Source: Vogesella sp. XCS3 (GTDB lineage: Bacteria > Pseudomonadota > Gammaproteobacteria > Burkholderiales > Chromobacteriaceae). From it: a stretch of 64,000 nucleotides of DNA. A model generated the notes under the pieces. It had not been told where the DNA came from. It did no database searches and saw only the letters and a program-made list of their open reading frames with translations. Where the stretch lies: assembly GCF_020616155.1 (NCBI RefSeq), contig NZ_CP085530.1, positions 491,001 through 555,000 of the forward strand, in the 5' to 3' direction. Of the stretch, positions 1 to 9,335 are shown piece after piece. Position 1 is the stretch's first letter; each line of letters begins with the position of its first letter. Both the position numbers and the translations under genes were made by a program.

Positions 1-1206
1 GTATGGATTGTGTCACCCCAAACCGGCGAGGCGCTTTTTGCCAATCAGGCTGCCACTGTCCTGGCAAAGGGGCGCAGCGTCAGCGAGCTGCGCCTGGGTA
101 GCCTGTCGGCGCGGCCGCAAGTCAGGCTGGCGGACTACACCCCGCCCATGCTGGCACGCGAGCAGGTGGTGGAAATCTGGACATTCCAGCGCCACGGCCA
201 GGCGGTGTCTTTGCCGTGCCGGCTTACCCTGTTAAGCATGGGCGAACACGCCGGGGCCATTCTGGTGGAGGCGCTGGCGTCCGGCGATGCCATGCTGCAC
301 GGTTGGCCGCCGGAGGAGCCGTGCTTGTCCAGCCCACGGCAAGACAGCGAGGTGCGCGGTTTTTACGAAATACTGTTCCGTACCAACTCGGCCCCCATGT
401 TGCTGATCGACCCGCAGGCCGATGGCCGTATCCTGGACGCCAACGAGGCGGCCACGCGGTTTTACGGCTACCCGCGTGATGTGTTTGCCGGTAAGCACAC
501 GTGGGAAATCAATGAGGCCGGGCGCAGCATATTGCCGGTGATGCAGGCCGTGGCCAGCCTGCCTGGCGGCCATAAGCCGCTGAATTTTGTGCACCGCCTG
601 GCCGATGGCAGCCTGCGCAATGTGCAAACGTACGCCGGCCCGGTGGTGCTGGATGGCCGCCGGCTGATGCTGTGCGTGGTGCACGATATTACCGAGCAGG
701 AGCAGCTCAAACGCGAGCTGGAGCAGGCGGCACTGCGCGACCCGCTAACCGGTTTATGGAACCGGCGGCACATGATGGCGCAGCTGGAGCAGGCGCTGGC
801 AGGCAAGCGGGCGCACGATAATGCCTTTTGCCTGATCTTGCTGGATGTCGATCACTTCAAGCTGGTGAACGATAGTTATGGTCACCAGGCCGGCGACCGC
901 TTGCTGGTGGCGCTGGCGCACACGCTGACCTCGCGTTTGCGCGAGAGCGATACCTTGTGCCGTTGGGGAGGCGAGGAATTCTTGCTGTTGCTGCCGTCCA
1001 CCCGGCAGGACAGTGCACAGCAGTTGGCTGGCATCCTGCGCCAGACGGTAGCCGCCATGACGCACGATGATTTGCCAGGCATTACCATCAGCCAGGGCGT
1101 GGTACAGCACCAGCCAGGCGAAAGCCTGCACAGCCTGGTAAGCCGCGTGGATACCGCGCTGTACCAGGCCAAGAACGCGGGGCGCAATGTCGTGGTAACG
1201 GGTTAG
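1..1206 (+). CDS. PAS-GGDEF diguanylate cyclase (5' end outside window)
   Basis: Predicted to make cyclic di-GMP from two GTP. The frame is open to the first base of the window and reads VWIVSPQTGEALFANQA, which resembles the start of a PAS domain, so the GTG at 10 is probably internal and the gene is cut at its 5' end. A PAS domain follows at about residues 115-230 (LLIDPQADGRILDANEAA). The GGDEF domain fills the last 160 residues, with the active-site signature GGEEF. An RxxD product-inhibition site (RESD) lies five residues before it. Both catalytic and I-site residues are intact, so an active, feedback-inhibited cyclase is expected. A terminator follows about 100 bases downstream. The input signal of the PAS domains cannot be told from sequence. 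Confidence 0.93.
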   Translation, partial: VWIVSPQTGEALFANQAATVLAKGRSVSELRLGSLSARPQVRLADYTPPMLAREQVVEIWTFQRHGQAVSLPCRLTLLSMGEHAGAILVEALASGDAMLHGWPPEEPCLSSPRQDSEVRGFYEILFRTNSAPMLLIDPQADGRILDANEAATRFYGYPRDVFAGKHTWEINEAGRSILPVMQAVASLPGGHKPLNFVHRLADGSLRNVQTYAGPVVLDGRRLMLCVVHDITEQEQLKRELEQAALRDPLTGLWNRRHMMAQLEQALAGKRAHDNAFCLILLDVDHFKLVNDSYGHQAGDRLLVALAHTLTSRLRESDTLCRWGGEEFLLLLPSTRQDSAQQLAGILRQTVAAMTHDDLPGITISQGVVQHQPGESLHSLVSRVDTALYQAKNAGRNVVVTG

Positions 1207-1311
1207 CGATGGTGCCGCGGGCGGTTGAAAGCGAATTGACAGCTTGCCGCACTACACTTGAGCCTGCTTCTCGGATTTGTTGCCTCTTTGGATTGTTTGG
1301 CTGTTAGCCGC

Positions 1312-1338
1312 GCCCGCCCCTTCACCGGCGGGCTTTTT
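1312..1338 (+). terminator. Intrinsic terminator of the PAS-GGDEF gene
   Basis: A seven-base-pair GCCCGCC/GGCGGGC stem with an eight-base loop is followed by TTTTT. It lies about 105 bases after the cyclase stop codon. Confidence 0.75.
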
Positions 1339-1374
1339 CTTGCCCGCTCGCGGCATTGTGCTGTTGTTAATGGC

Positions 1375-1406
1375 AAAACGCCCGGGCAGCAAGGCTGGCC
1401 GGGCGT
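1375..1406 (-). terminator. Intrinsic terminator of the folE-BLUF operon
   Basis: On the minus strand a CGCCCGG/CCGGGCG stem (1379-1385 with 1399-1405) is followed by TTTTG. It sits about 20 bases after the BLUF gene stop. Confidence 0.65.
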
Positions 1407-1424
1407 GGTAGCACTATTGGCTGA

Positions 1425-1853
1425 TTAGTGATTGCGGCCAACGATGGCGGCAGTAGCAATCAGCTCTTCCAGCAGGGCTAGCGAGCAGCTGCCAGTGAGG
1501 CGGAACGGGTCCAGCTGCGGTTTTTCCGAGTAGCGCAATAGCAAGCTGGGGTTGACCTTGGCCAGGTTCACCTGGCCCATGGTCCAGCCGGCAAAGCGGC
1601 GCTGGCTGATTTCTTCCAGCATCAGGATTTCCACGTCGTGGTGGCGCGGGTCTTTGGCGATGCTGTTGTACAGCGCGCTGACTTCGGCCCGGCTGCCTTC
1701 CAGAACCTGCATGAAAATATCGCCGCTGTAGCACAGGATGCCGGTAATGCCACGGGCCGGGTTATGGGCATGGGACTGGGCCAGGATGGTTTCCAGCAGT
1801 GCCGCAGTGTGCGGCTGGCTGCTGCGGCTGGCGTAGAGCAGGCGAACAAGCAT
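1425..1853 (-). CDS. BLUF-domain blue-light photoreceptor protein
   Basis: A 142-residue protein that is nearly all BLUF domain, the FAD-binding blue-light sensor. The residues that form the flavin hydrogen-bond switch are present: Tyr7 (LLY), Asn31 (HNPARGITGIL), Gln49 (FMQVLEG), and the Trp90/Met92 pair (GWTMG). There is no fused output domain, so it must signal through a partner or act as a short BLUF protein. It starts with ATG preceded by GAGGAA, eight bases after the stop of folE, so it is almost certainly co-transcribed with folE. The partner cannot be read from sequence. Confidence 0.93.
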   Translation of the reverse strand: MLVRLLYASRSSQPHTAALLETILAQSHAHNPARGITGILCYSGDIFMQVLEGSRAEVSALYNSIAKDPRHHDVEILMLEEISQRRFAGWTMGQVNLAKVNPSLLLRYSEKPQLDPFRLTGSCSLALLEELIATAAIVGRNH

Positions 1854-1861
1854 GGTTTTCC

Positions 1862-2578
1862 TCAGGCTTTCTTGTTGGGCAGCAGGGACAGGAACTCGCG
1901 GCGCAGGTCCGGGTTAGTCAGGAACACGCCTCGCATCACACTATTGATCATCTTGGAATCCATGTCCTTGACGCCGCGCCAGTGCATGCAGAAATGGTCG
2001 GCTTCCATCACGATGGCCAGGCCGTCCGGATTCATTTTGTCCATCAGCAGGTTAGCCAGCTGGATCACGGCTTCTTCCTGGATTTGCGGGCGGCTCATGA
2101 TCCACTCGGCCAGACGGGCGTACTTGGACAGGCCGATCAGGTTGCTGTGCTCGTTGGGCATCACGCCTATCCACACCCGGCCCATGATGGGGCAGAAGTG
2201 GTGCGAGCAGGCGCTGCGCACGGTGATGGGGCCGACGATCATCAGCTCGTTCAGGCGTTCGGCGTTGGGGAATTCGGTAACAGGCGGCTGGCTGACATAG
2301 CGGCCCTTGAACACTTCGTTCAGGTACATCTTGGCCACACGGCGCGCGGTGTCCTGCGTGTTGTGGTCGCTTTCGGTGTCGATCACCAGGCTGTCCAGCA
2401 CGTCTTTCATGCGGGACTGCACTTCTTCCAGCAGCTCGTCCATTTCGCCGGGCTGGATGAACTCGGCAATATTGTCATTAGCGTGAAAACGGCGTTTTGC
2501 GCCGCGGATGCGCTCGCGGATACGTGCGGATACCGGTACGTAAGTCGGGGCGTTGTGCTGGGTGCTGTCTTGGCTCAC
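1862..2578 (-). CDS. folE: GTP cyclohydrolase I
   Basis: Converts GTP to 7,8-dihydroneopterin triphosphate, the first step of tetrahydrofolate and pterin synthesis. The family signatures are visible: the zinc and substrate site CSHHFCPIMG, the second cysteine region MEADHFCMHWRG, and the N-terminal EEVQSRMKDVL helix. A longer reading to 2740 is possible. I chose the GTG at 2578 (VSQDSTQHN) because GAGGAG stands eight bases upstream; this gives 238 residues, normal for the family. The gene is followed at once by a BLUF photoreceptor. Pterins feed the folate antenna of photolyases, so this may be a light-related folE copy, but that is inference. Confidence 0.92.
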   Translation of the reverse strand: MSQDSTQHNAPTYVPVSARIRERIRGAKRRFHANDNIAEFIQPGEMDELLEEVQSRMKDVLDSLVIDTESDHNTQDTARRVAKMYLNEVFKGRYVSQPPVTEFPNAERLNELMIVGPITVRSACSHHFCPIMGRVWIGVMPNEHSNLIGLSKYARLAEWIMSRPQIQEEAVIQLANLLMDKMNPDGLAIVMEADHFCMHWRGVKDMDSKMINSVMRGVFLTNPDLRREFLSLLPNKKA

Positions 2579-2783
2579 GCGTTTATGCTCCTCATCGTGC
2601 GGGTAGCACGCTTGGGTTTCTATAGGGTAGGGCGCTTGGAAGATAGCTGTGCAGGCGGCGAAAGGCAACACCTTGCCTAGTAGGGGTTTGTCCGTTGCAG
2701 CCTGGTGGCTGCGTAAGGTGGCCGGGGCGCTACCGGCCAACAGCGCACCGGGAGGGCGCGCTTGCCTGGCCTGATAGGCGGGT

Positions 2784-3224
2784 TCAGGTGTTGTGGAATA
2801 CGATATCGCATTCCAGATTGGACTTTTGCATGCCGCGCAGCGTGGCCAGGTTGATGATCAGCGGGCTGCGTACATTGGCGCGCAGCTGGGCTAGCACGGG
2901 GTTGGTCTCCTGGCTGTTGAGCTCACGGTACACAATCAGCAGCACCATGGCGTCTTCCGGGCGTGCCAGTGCCAGGGTGGCGATTTCCTCGTCGGATAGC
3001 AGTACCTCGTAACGAATACCCAAGCGGCTGGGGTCGGTTACGCTAAACAGCACGTCCGGGTTGTCCAGTGATTGCAGCCAGTACACGCGCGGGTTATTGC
3101 GGTCCGCATCGTGAAACAGCTTGAAGCGGGTGCAGTTCTCAAAGGCTGGCAGGCCATGTGCAAAAGTAATGATGGTGTTTTCGTCGACGTCTACTTCGCC
3201 CAGCAGGCTGGAATTGAACAGCAT
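2784..3224 (-). CDS. fliW: Flagellar assembly factor FliW
   Basis: A 146-residue protein matching FliW along its length, including the FAHGLPAFE motif near residue 22 and the PLIINL stretch near the C-terminus. FliW proteins bind flagellin and the translational repressor CsrA, and so couple flagellin export to flagellin synthesis. A strong AAGGAG ribosome site precedes the ATG. No flagellar gene or csrA lies beside it in the window, so it is an isolated copy. It implies that the organism is flagellated, in line with the two chemotaxis receptors further on. Confidence 0.93.
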   Translation of the reverse strand: MLFNSSLLGEVDVDENTIITFAHGLPAFENCTRFKLFHDADRNNPRVYWLQSLDNPDVLFSVTDPSRLGIRYEVLLSDEEIATLALARPEDAMVLLIVYRELNSQETNPVLAQLRANVRSPLIINLATLRGMQKSNLECDIVFHNT

Positions 3225-3332
3225 GGCGTGCTCCTTGTGTGGTCAGGCTTTCATTATGCACAAGGCGTGCATCCCGGCCACTGACATTTGTCAGCTTTGT
3301 GGTGGCTGCAGGGGCAGGTACAATGCCGCGCC

Positions 3333-4184
3333 ATGAGCGACACCCTTTCCCTGTATCCGGCAATCGAGGCCGCACTGATGTGCGACTGCATCGTGGCCAA
3401 GCCCGCGCAGGCGCAAGCCTTGTACCGCCAATGGCTGGCGGCTGGTTATGTGCGTGCCGGTGGCCCGCTCTACCCGGTGCCGGCACCGGGCCGGCCGGCG
3501 CGCCCGCAGCTGGTGGCGGCTACCGATGTGCCACGGCGGGGGCTGGGTAGTGTCGAGGGGCGTGCGGCACTGTTGCACGCTATCGCGCATATCGAATTCA
3601 ACGCCATCAACCTGGCGCTGGATGCCGCCTGGCGCTTCCGCGCTATGCCGGACGCCTTTGTGGAAGACTGGCTGCGCGTGGCGGCAGAAGAGGCGCAGCA
3701 TTTTTTGCTGTTGCAGCACAGGTTGGCCGCACTGGGTTACGCCTATGGCGATTTCCCCGCGCACAACACCTTGTGGGACATGGCGGTACAAACCGACCAC
3801 GACGTGCTGACGCGCATGGCGCTGGTGCCGCGGGTGATGGAGGCGCGCGGTCTGGATGCCGTACCGCCGATACAGCGCCGGCTGGCCATCATCGGCGACC
3901 ACGATAGTGCGGCGGTACTGGCCACCATCCTGCAAGAAGAAGTCGGCCACGTGCGCATCGGCAATTACTGGTTTACTACGCTGTGCGATGCGCGCGGGCT
4001 GGAACCCCTGGCCACCTTTCGCAGTCTGCTGGGCCAGTACCATGTGGCACTGCTGCGCGGCGAGATGAACCGCAGCGCCCGGCTAGAGGCCGGTTTTACC
4101 GAATTTGAACTGAGCATGCTGGAAGACTTTAGCGTTACCCGGCAGCGTACTGGTACACGGAGCAAGCATGAACAAGCTGTTTGA
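3333..4184 (+). CDS. DUF455 ferritin-like protein
   Basis: A 283-residue member of the DUF455 family, whose fold is ferritin-like. Helices carrying acidic and histidine metal ligands are visible: AHIEFNAI near residue 83, EEAQHF near 115 and EEVGHVRIG near 200. These are consistent with a dinuclear metal site. The family function is not established. I chose the ATG at 3333 (MSDTLSLYP) over an upstream start because the family begins there and the extra 15 residues are low in quality. Its end overlaps the next small gene by 17 bases. Confidence 0.88.
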   Translation: MSDTLSLYPAIEAALMCDCIVAKPAQAQALYRQWLAAGYVRAGGPLYPVPAPGRPARPQLVAATDVPRRGLGSVEGRAALLHAIAHIEFNAINLALDAAWRFRAMPDAFVEDWLRVAAEEAQHFLLLQHRLAALGYAYGDFPAHNTLWDMAVQTDHDVLTRMALVPRVMEARGLDAVPPIQRRLAIIGDHDSAAVLATILQEEVGHVRIGNYWFTTLCDARGLEPLATFRSLLGQYHVALLRGEMNRSARLEAGFTEFELSMLEDFSVTRQRTGTRSKHEQAV

Positions 4185-4380
4185 TACCCTGCGGCACAAC
4201 CGCCGCCTGGCCATGGTGGTGACGCTGGCGGGCACCCTGTTGTTTACCCTGGCGTCTGCCGCGCGCGCAGCTGCCGGTGGCAGCGGCTGGGAGGCCGCAC
4301 TGGCAGCATTATTGATGCTGATTGGCGTGGCGGGCCAGTTCATGGGCATATTGGCGCTGATGAAAAAACCCCGTCGCTAA
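4168..4380 (+). CDS. Small two-helix membrane protein
   Basis: A 70-residue protein with two hydrophobic segments (about residues 15-33 and 43-64) and a basic C-terminus (KKPRR), so probably an inner-membrane protein. It starts at an ATG preceded by CGGAGC inside the end of the DUF455 gene, overlapping it by 17 bases in another frame. This suggests translational coupling. I do not recognise the family. Confidence 0.6.
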   Translation: MNKLFDTLRHNRRLAMVVTLAGTLLFTLASAARAAAGGSGWEAALAALLMLIGVAGQFMGILALMKKPRR

Positions 4381-4431
4381 AAGGGTGTTGAAAAACAGGG
4401 CTTTATGTCGCGATTGTGATCGTTTGCCACC

Positions 4432-4460
4432 TTGACGCTAGGTAGGGGCACGCGCATAAT
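4432..4460 (+). promoter_or_regulatory. Sigma-70-type promoter
   Basis: TTGACG and CATAAT are separated by exactly 17 bases, close to consensus. Transcription would start near 4467, about 25 bases before a terminator-like hairpin and 70 bases before the next start codon at 4539. Confidence 0.55.
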
Positions 4461-4489
4461 CGCGCCGCACAAAACCCTTATGACCAAAC

Positions 4490-4517
4490 AAGGCTCCTAC
4501 CCGGAGCCTTTTGCTTT
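4490..4517 (+). terminator. Terminator-like hairpin in the leader of the 4539 gene
   Basis: An AAGGCTCC/GGAGCCTT stem is followed by TTGCTTTG. It could end transcription of the small membrane gene at 4380. It also lies downstream of the promoter at 4432, so it could attenuate the next gene or end a short RNA of about 50 bases. Confidence 0.55.
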
Positions 4518-4538
4518 GTCTTGTATCCGGAGACACCC

Positions 4539-4958
4539 ATGGATTTTCAGGCATTTTTGCGCGAGCTGGAAAGCCACGCGCTGCCTGCCGCCGAGTTTAA
4601 CCACCGCGCGCACCTGCAGGCCGCGTGGGCCTACCGCAGCCGCTATCCGGCGCGGGAAGCCGCCGCCCGCTGCGCGCATACGCTGTCGCGCTACGCCATG
4701 GCCCACGGCGCGGCAGAAAAGTATCACCACACACTGACCATGGCGCTGTTGGCCATCATGTACAGCCGCCTGGACGCTACGCCAGCGCAACAGGCCAGCT
4801 GGGACGACTTTGTGACGGCCAACCCCGATTTGTTCAGCGGTACCCAAGCGTTGATAGCCCAGCATTATTCCGAACAAAAACTGCAGGAACATGACGCCCG
4901 CCGCGGTTTTGTCGCACCCGACCGTGCGCCGCTGCCTATGTCCTGCCTGCTGCACTGA
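4539..4958 (+). CDS. Conserved hypothetical protein
   Basis: A 139-residue soluble, helix-rich protein that I cannot assign to a named family. Notable features are an early FNHRAHL motif near residue 21 and several histidines and aromatic residues in the first half (EKYHHTL near 65). There is no signal peptide or membrane segment. The start ATG at 4539 has CCGGAGA upstream; an in-frame ATG six codons earlier lacks a good ribosome site. It ends 15 bases before trhP, so the two may be co-transcribed from the 4432 promoter. Confidence 0.8.
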   Translation: MDFQAFLRELESHALPAAEFNHRAHLQAAWAYRSRYPAREAAARCAHTLSRYAMAHGAAEKYHHTLTMALLAIMYSRLDATPAQQASWDDFVTANPDLFSGTQALIAQHYSEQKLQEHDARRGFVAPDRAPLPMSCLLH

Positions 4959-4973
4959 GACAAGAGACGATCA

Positions 4974-6323
4974 ATGAAAGCACCCGAACTGCTCCTGCCC
5001 GCCGGTACGCTGGACAAAATGCGCGCCGCCTACGACTTTGGCGCCGATGCCGTGTACGCCGGCCAGCCGCGTTACAGCCTGCGCGCCCGCAACAACGACT
5101 TCAAGCTCGAAGAGCTGCGCATCGGCATCGAAGAAGCCCACGCCCGTGGCAAGAAGCTGTTTGTGGCCAGCAACATCCTGCCGCACAACAGCAAGATCAA
5201 GACCTATATGGCCGACATGGAGCCGGTGATCGAGATGAAGCCGGACGCGCTGATCATGGCCGACCCCGGCCTGATCATGATGGTGCGCGAACGTTGGCCG
5301 CATGTGCCTATCCACCTGTCGGTGCAGGCTAATACCACCAACTACATGGGCGTGAAGTTCTGGCAGAAGATGGGCGTGGAGCGCATTATCCTGTCGCGCG
5401 AGCTGAGCCTGGACGAAATCGCCGAAATCCGCCAGGAATGCCCGGACATGGAGCTGGAAGTGTTCGTGCACGGCGCGCTGTGCATTGCCTACTCCGGCCG
5501 CTGCCTGCTGTCCGGCTACTTCAACCACCGCGACCCGAACCAGGGCACCTGTACCAACGCCTGCCGCTGGGACTACAAAGTGCACGACACCCAGGGCGAC
5601 GACGCCGGTGACGTGAAGCCGCAAAAGATCGACTTCGACTTTGGCAAGGCGCTGGAAGAAGCCAACCAGAGCTTCTCCTCCTGCGGTAGCCAGCAGCGCC
5701 ACCCGCTGGCCGACAAGACCTACCTGATCGAAGAAGCCAACCGCCCCGGCGAGCTGATGCCCATCATCGAAGACGAGCACGGCACCTACATCATGAACTC
5801 CAAAGACCTGCGTGCCGTCGAGCAGGTGGAGAAACTGGTGAAAATCGGTGTGGACTCGCTGAAAATCGAAGGCCGCACCAAGAGCCTGTACTACGTGGCG
5901 CGTACCGCCCAGACCTACCGCCGCGCCATTGACGACGCGGTGGCCGGCCGCCCGTTCGACTACAGTCTGCTGGCCGAGCTGGAAGGCCTGGCCAACCGCG
6001 GTTACACCCCGGGCTTCCTGGAGCGCCACCAGACGCAAGAGCACCAGAACTACCTGTCTGGCCATTCCATCGCCAAGCAAAGCCAGTACGTGGGTGACGT
6101 GATGGAAGTGGACGCCGACGGCTGGGCGCTGATCGACGTGAAAAACCGCTTTGCCGTGGGCGACCGCGTGGAAATCATCCACCCTAGCGGCAACCGCACC
6201 GTCGAGCTCACCGAAATGACCCGCAACGGCGAGGCCACCAGCGTGGCACCAGGTAACGGCGTGAAGGTGAAGATCCCGGGCATGGCCGGTATGGAAAAAG
6301 CCCTGCTGGCACGCCTGCTGTAA
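4974..6323 (+). CDS. trhP: tRNA 5-hydroxyuridine synthesis protein TrhP (peptidase U32 family)
   Basis: A 449-residue protein of the U32 family. It matches the TrhP (YegQ) branch, which acts in prephenate-dependent hydroxylation of uridine 34 in tRNA. It has the family start ELLLPAGTLDKM, the VFVHGALCIAYSGRC cysteine motif near residue 163, and GTCTNACRW near 190. These cysteines are taken to bind an iron-sulfur cluster. Length agrees with the E. coli protein. The related U32 proteins UbiU/UbiV and RlhA are shorter or carry other motifs, so TrhP is the better call. A terminator follows directly. Confidence 0.9.
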   Translation: MKAPELLLPAGTLDKMRAAYDFGADAVYAGQPRYSLRARNNDFKLEELRIGIEEAHARGKKLFVASNILPHNSKIKTYMADMEPVIEMKPDALIMADPGLIMMVRERWPHVPIHLSVQANTTNYMGVKFWQKMGVERIILSRELSLDEIAEIRQECPDMELEVFVHGALCIAYSGRCLLSGYFNHRDPNQGTCTNACRWDYKVHDTQGDDAGDVKPQKIDFDFGKALEEANQSFSSCGSQQRHPLADKTYLIEEANRPGELMPIIEDEHGTYIMNSKDLRAVEQVEKLVKIGVDSLKIEGRTKSLYYVARTAQTYRRAIDDAVAGRPFDYSLLAELEGLANRGYTPGFLERHQTQEHQNYLSGHSIAKQSQYVGDVMEVDADGWALIDVKNRFAVGDRVEIIHPSGNRTVELTEMTRNGEATSVAPGNGVKVKIPGMAGMEKALLARLL

Positions 6324-6348
6324 GCCGCCGCTGCGTTTGTGGTATCGA

Positions 6349-6375
6349 AAGGCCGCCTTTTAAGGCGGCCTTTTG
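6349..6375 (+). terminator. Intrinsic terminator after trhP
   Basis: A nine-base-pair AAGGCCGCC/GGCGGCCTT stem with a six-base loop is followed by TTGTC. It lies 25 bases after the trhP stop. Confidence 0.8.
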
Positions 6376-6407
6376 TCATAATGCATTTTTTTGCGCAGGA
6401 AGCAGGC

Positions 6408-7448
6408 ATGAAGCATGGCATCGCCGCGGCACTGGCCGCCTTGACGTTGGTTGCGTGCGGTAGCGGCCAACCGCCAGCGGGAAGCCCGCCGCACCACACC
6501 GCCGACGGCTACCAGAACCTGTACCCCTTCCACCAGCCGGGGCTGGGCGACATCCTGCGCTGGCGCTGGGAAGAGTGGACCGGCCCCGAGGTGGTGCAGC
6601 GCCCCGAACGCATCCCGCGCGTACAGCCGGACCTGGCCTGGCTGGCGGCCAACCGCAGCACCGCCAGCTATACCTGGCTGGGCCACGCCAGCGGCCTGCT
6701 GCAGCTGGGCGGGAAGAACGTGCTGATCGACCCGATTTTTTCCGAGCGCGTGTCGCCGTTGCAGTGGCTGGGCCCGCGCCGCTATCTGCCGGTACCGGCC
6801 ACGCTGGCGCAGCTGCCGCGTATCGACGTGGTGCTGATCTCGCATAACCATTTCGACCACCTGGACCGTGACAGCATCGACGCCTTGCTGGCGCAGCCCG
6901 GCGGCCAGCCGCAGTTCGTGGTGCCGCTGGGTATCGATGCCTGGCTGCGCGAGCGTGGCGCTACCCGCATCACCGCGCTGGACTGGTGGCAAAGCGCCGA
7001 GCTGGGCGGCCTGCAGTACACCGCTACACCGGCGCAGCACTGGAGCAAGCGCAGCTTGAGTGATACCAATGAAACGCTGTGGGCCGGCTGGGCAGTAAAA
7101 GGGCAGGGCAAGACGGTGTGGTACTCGGGCGATACCGGCTACCAGCAAGCATTGTTTACCGACATCGGCCGCCGCCTGGGCACGATAGACCTGGCGCTGT
7201 TGCCGGTGGGGGCCTACCTGCCGCGCTGGTTCATGGCGTCGCAACACGTGGACCCGCTGCAGTCTGTGCAGATGTTCCGCGACGTGAAGGCGCACCAGGC
7301 GGTGGGCATACACTGGGGCGTGTTCGCGCTGGCCAGTGAGGCAGTCGATGCACCGCTGGACGACCTGCCGGCGGCACGGCGCCAGCTGGGTGTAAGCGAG
7401 CAAGCGTTCCGCCTGCTACCGCTGGGCGGTACGCTGCGCTTGCCATAA
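6408..7448 (+). CDS. Metallo-beta-lactamase-fold lipoprotein (NAPE-PLD/UlaG-like)
   Basis: A 346-residue protein. It begins with a lipoprotein signal (LTLVAC, cysteine at about residue 17), so it is probably anchored to a membrane from the periplasmic side. The metal-binding motif HNHFDHLD (HxHxDH) lies near residue 146, with later metal-ligand regions (WYSGDTGY and IHWGVF). Sequence layout suggests the group that includes N-acyl-phosphatidylethanolamine phospholipase D and UlaG-like hydrolases; the substrate is unknown. The ATG at 6408 was chosen because it gives the signal peptide. A longer frame from 6339 would run through the trhP terminator. Confidence 0.85.
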   Translation: MKHGIAAALAALTLVACGSGQPPAGSPPHHTADGYQNLYPFHQPGLGDILRWRWEEWTGPEVVQRPERIPRVQPDLAWLAANRSTASYTWLGHASGLLQLGGKNVLIDPIFSERVSPLQWLGPRRYLPVPATLAQLPRIDVVLISHNHFDHLDRDSIDALLAQPGGQPQFVVPLGIDAWLRERGATRITALDWWQSAELGGLQYTATPAQHWSKRSLSDTNETLWAGWAVKGQGKTVWYSGDTGYQQALFTDIGRRLGTIDLALLPVGAYLPRWFMASQHVDPLQSVQMFRDVKAHQAVGIHWGVFALASEAVDAPLDDLPAARRQLGVSEQAFRLLPLGGTLRLP

Positions 7449-7472
7449 AGTACGCGTGGCTTGCGGCAAAGG

Positions 7473-7501
7473 TTGGCCGCAGGGCGCTTTGGTCGTAAAA
7501 T
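7473..7501 (+). promoter_or_regulatory. Possible argS promoter overlapping a repeat copy
   Basis: TTGGCC and TAAAAT are separated by 17 bases. The -35 hexamer lies within a copy of the dispersed TTGGCCGCA word, which itself can pair with TGCGGC at 7462. The -35 is two mismatches from consensus, so support is modest. Confidence 0.35.
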
Positions 7502-7518
7502 TGCTGCATTGCATTCGA

Positions 7519-7550
7519 GCCGGGCGCTTTGGCGCCCGGCCTTTGATTTT
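7519..7550 (+). terminator. Hairpin between the metallo-hydrolase gene and argS
   Basis: A nine-base-pair GCCGGGCGC/GCGCCCGGC stem with a four-base loop is followed by CTTTGATTTT. It probably terminates the upstream gene. If the promoter at 7473 is real, it would sit in the argS leader. Confidence 0.6.
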
Positions 7551-7554
7551 ATAA

Positions 7555-9282
<1,728 letters not shown>

Positions 9283-9310
9283 GCCTGCTGTGCGTTTATC
9301 GCATGCCAGA

Positions 9311-9335
9311 AACCCGCCATCAGGCGGGTTTTTTT
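9311..9335 (+). terminator. Intrinsic terminator after argS
   Basis: AACCCGCC/GGCGGGTT stem with a four-base loop, followed by a run of T. The stop codon of the convergent minus-strand gene lies in the T run. Confidence 0.85.

Noticed and set aside
2579..2783. Possible RNA gene between folE and fliW
   Set aside because: I looked for a tRNA cloverleaf or a strong promoter-terminator pair and saw only a short CGTGC/GCACG hairpin near the folE ribosome site.
4971..6182. A 403-codon open frame on the minus strand
   Set aside because: It is the antisense shadow of trhP. It has a His/Val/Ala-rich composition with no family motif, as expected from a GC-rich codon pattern.
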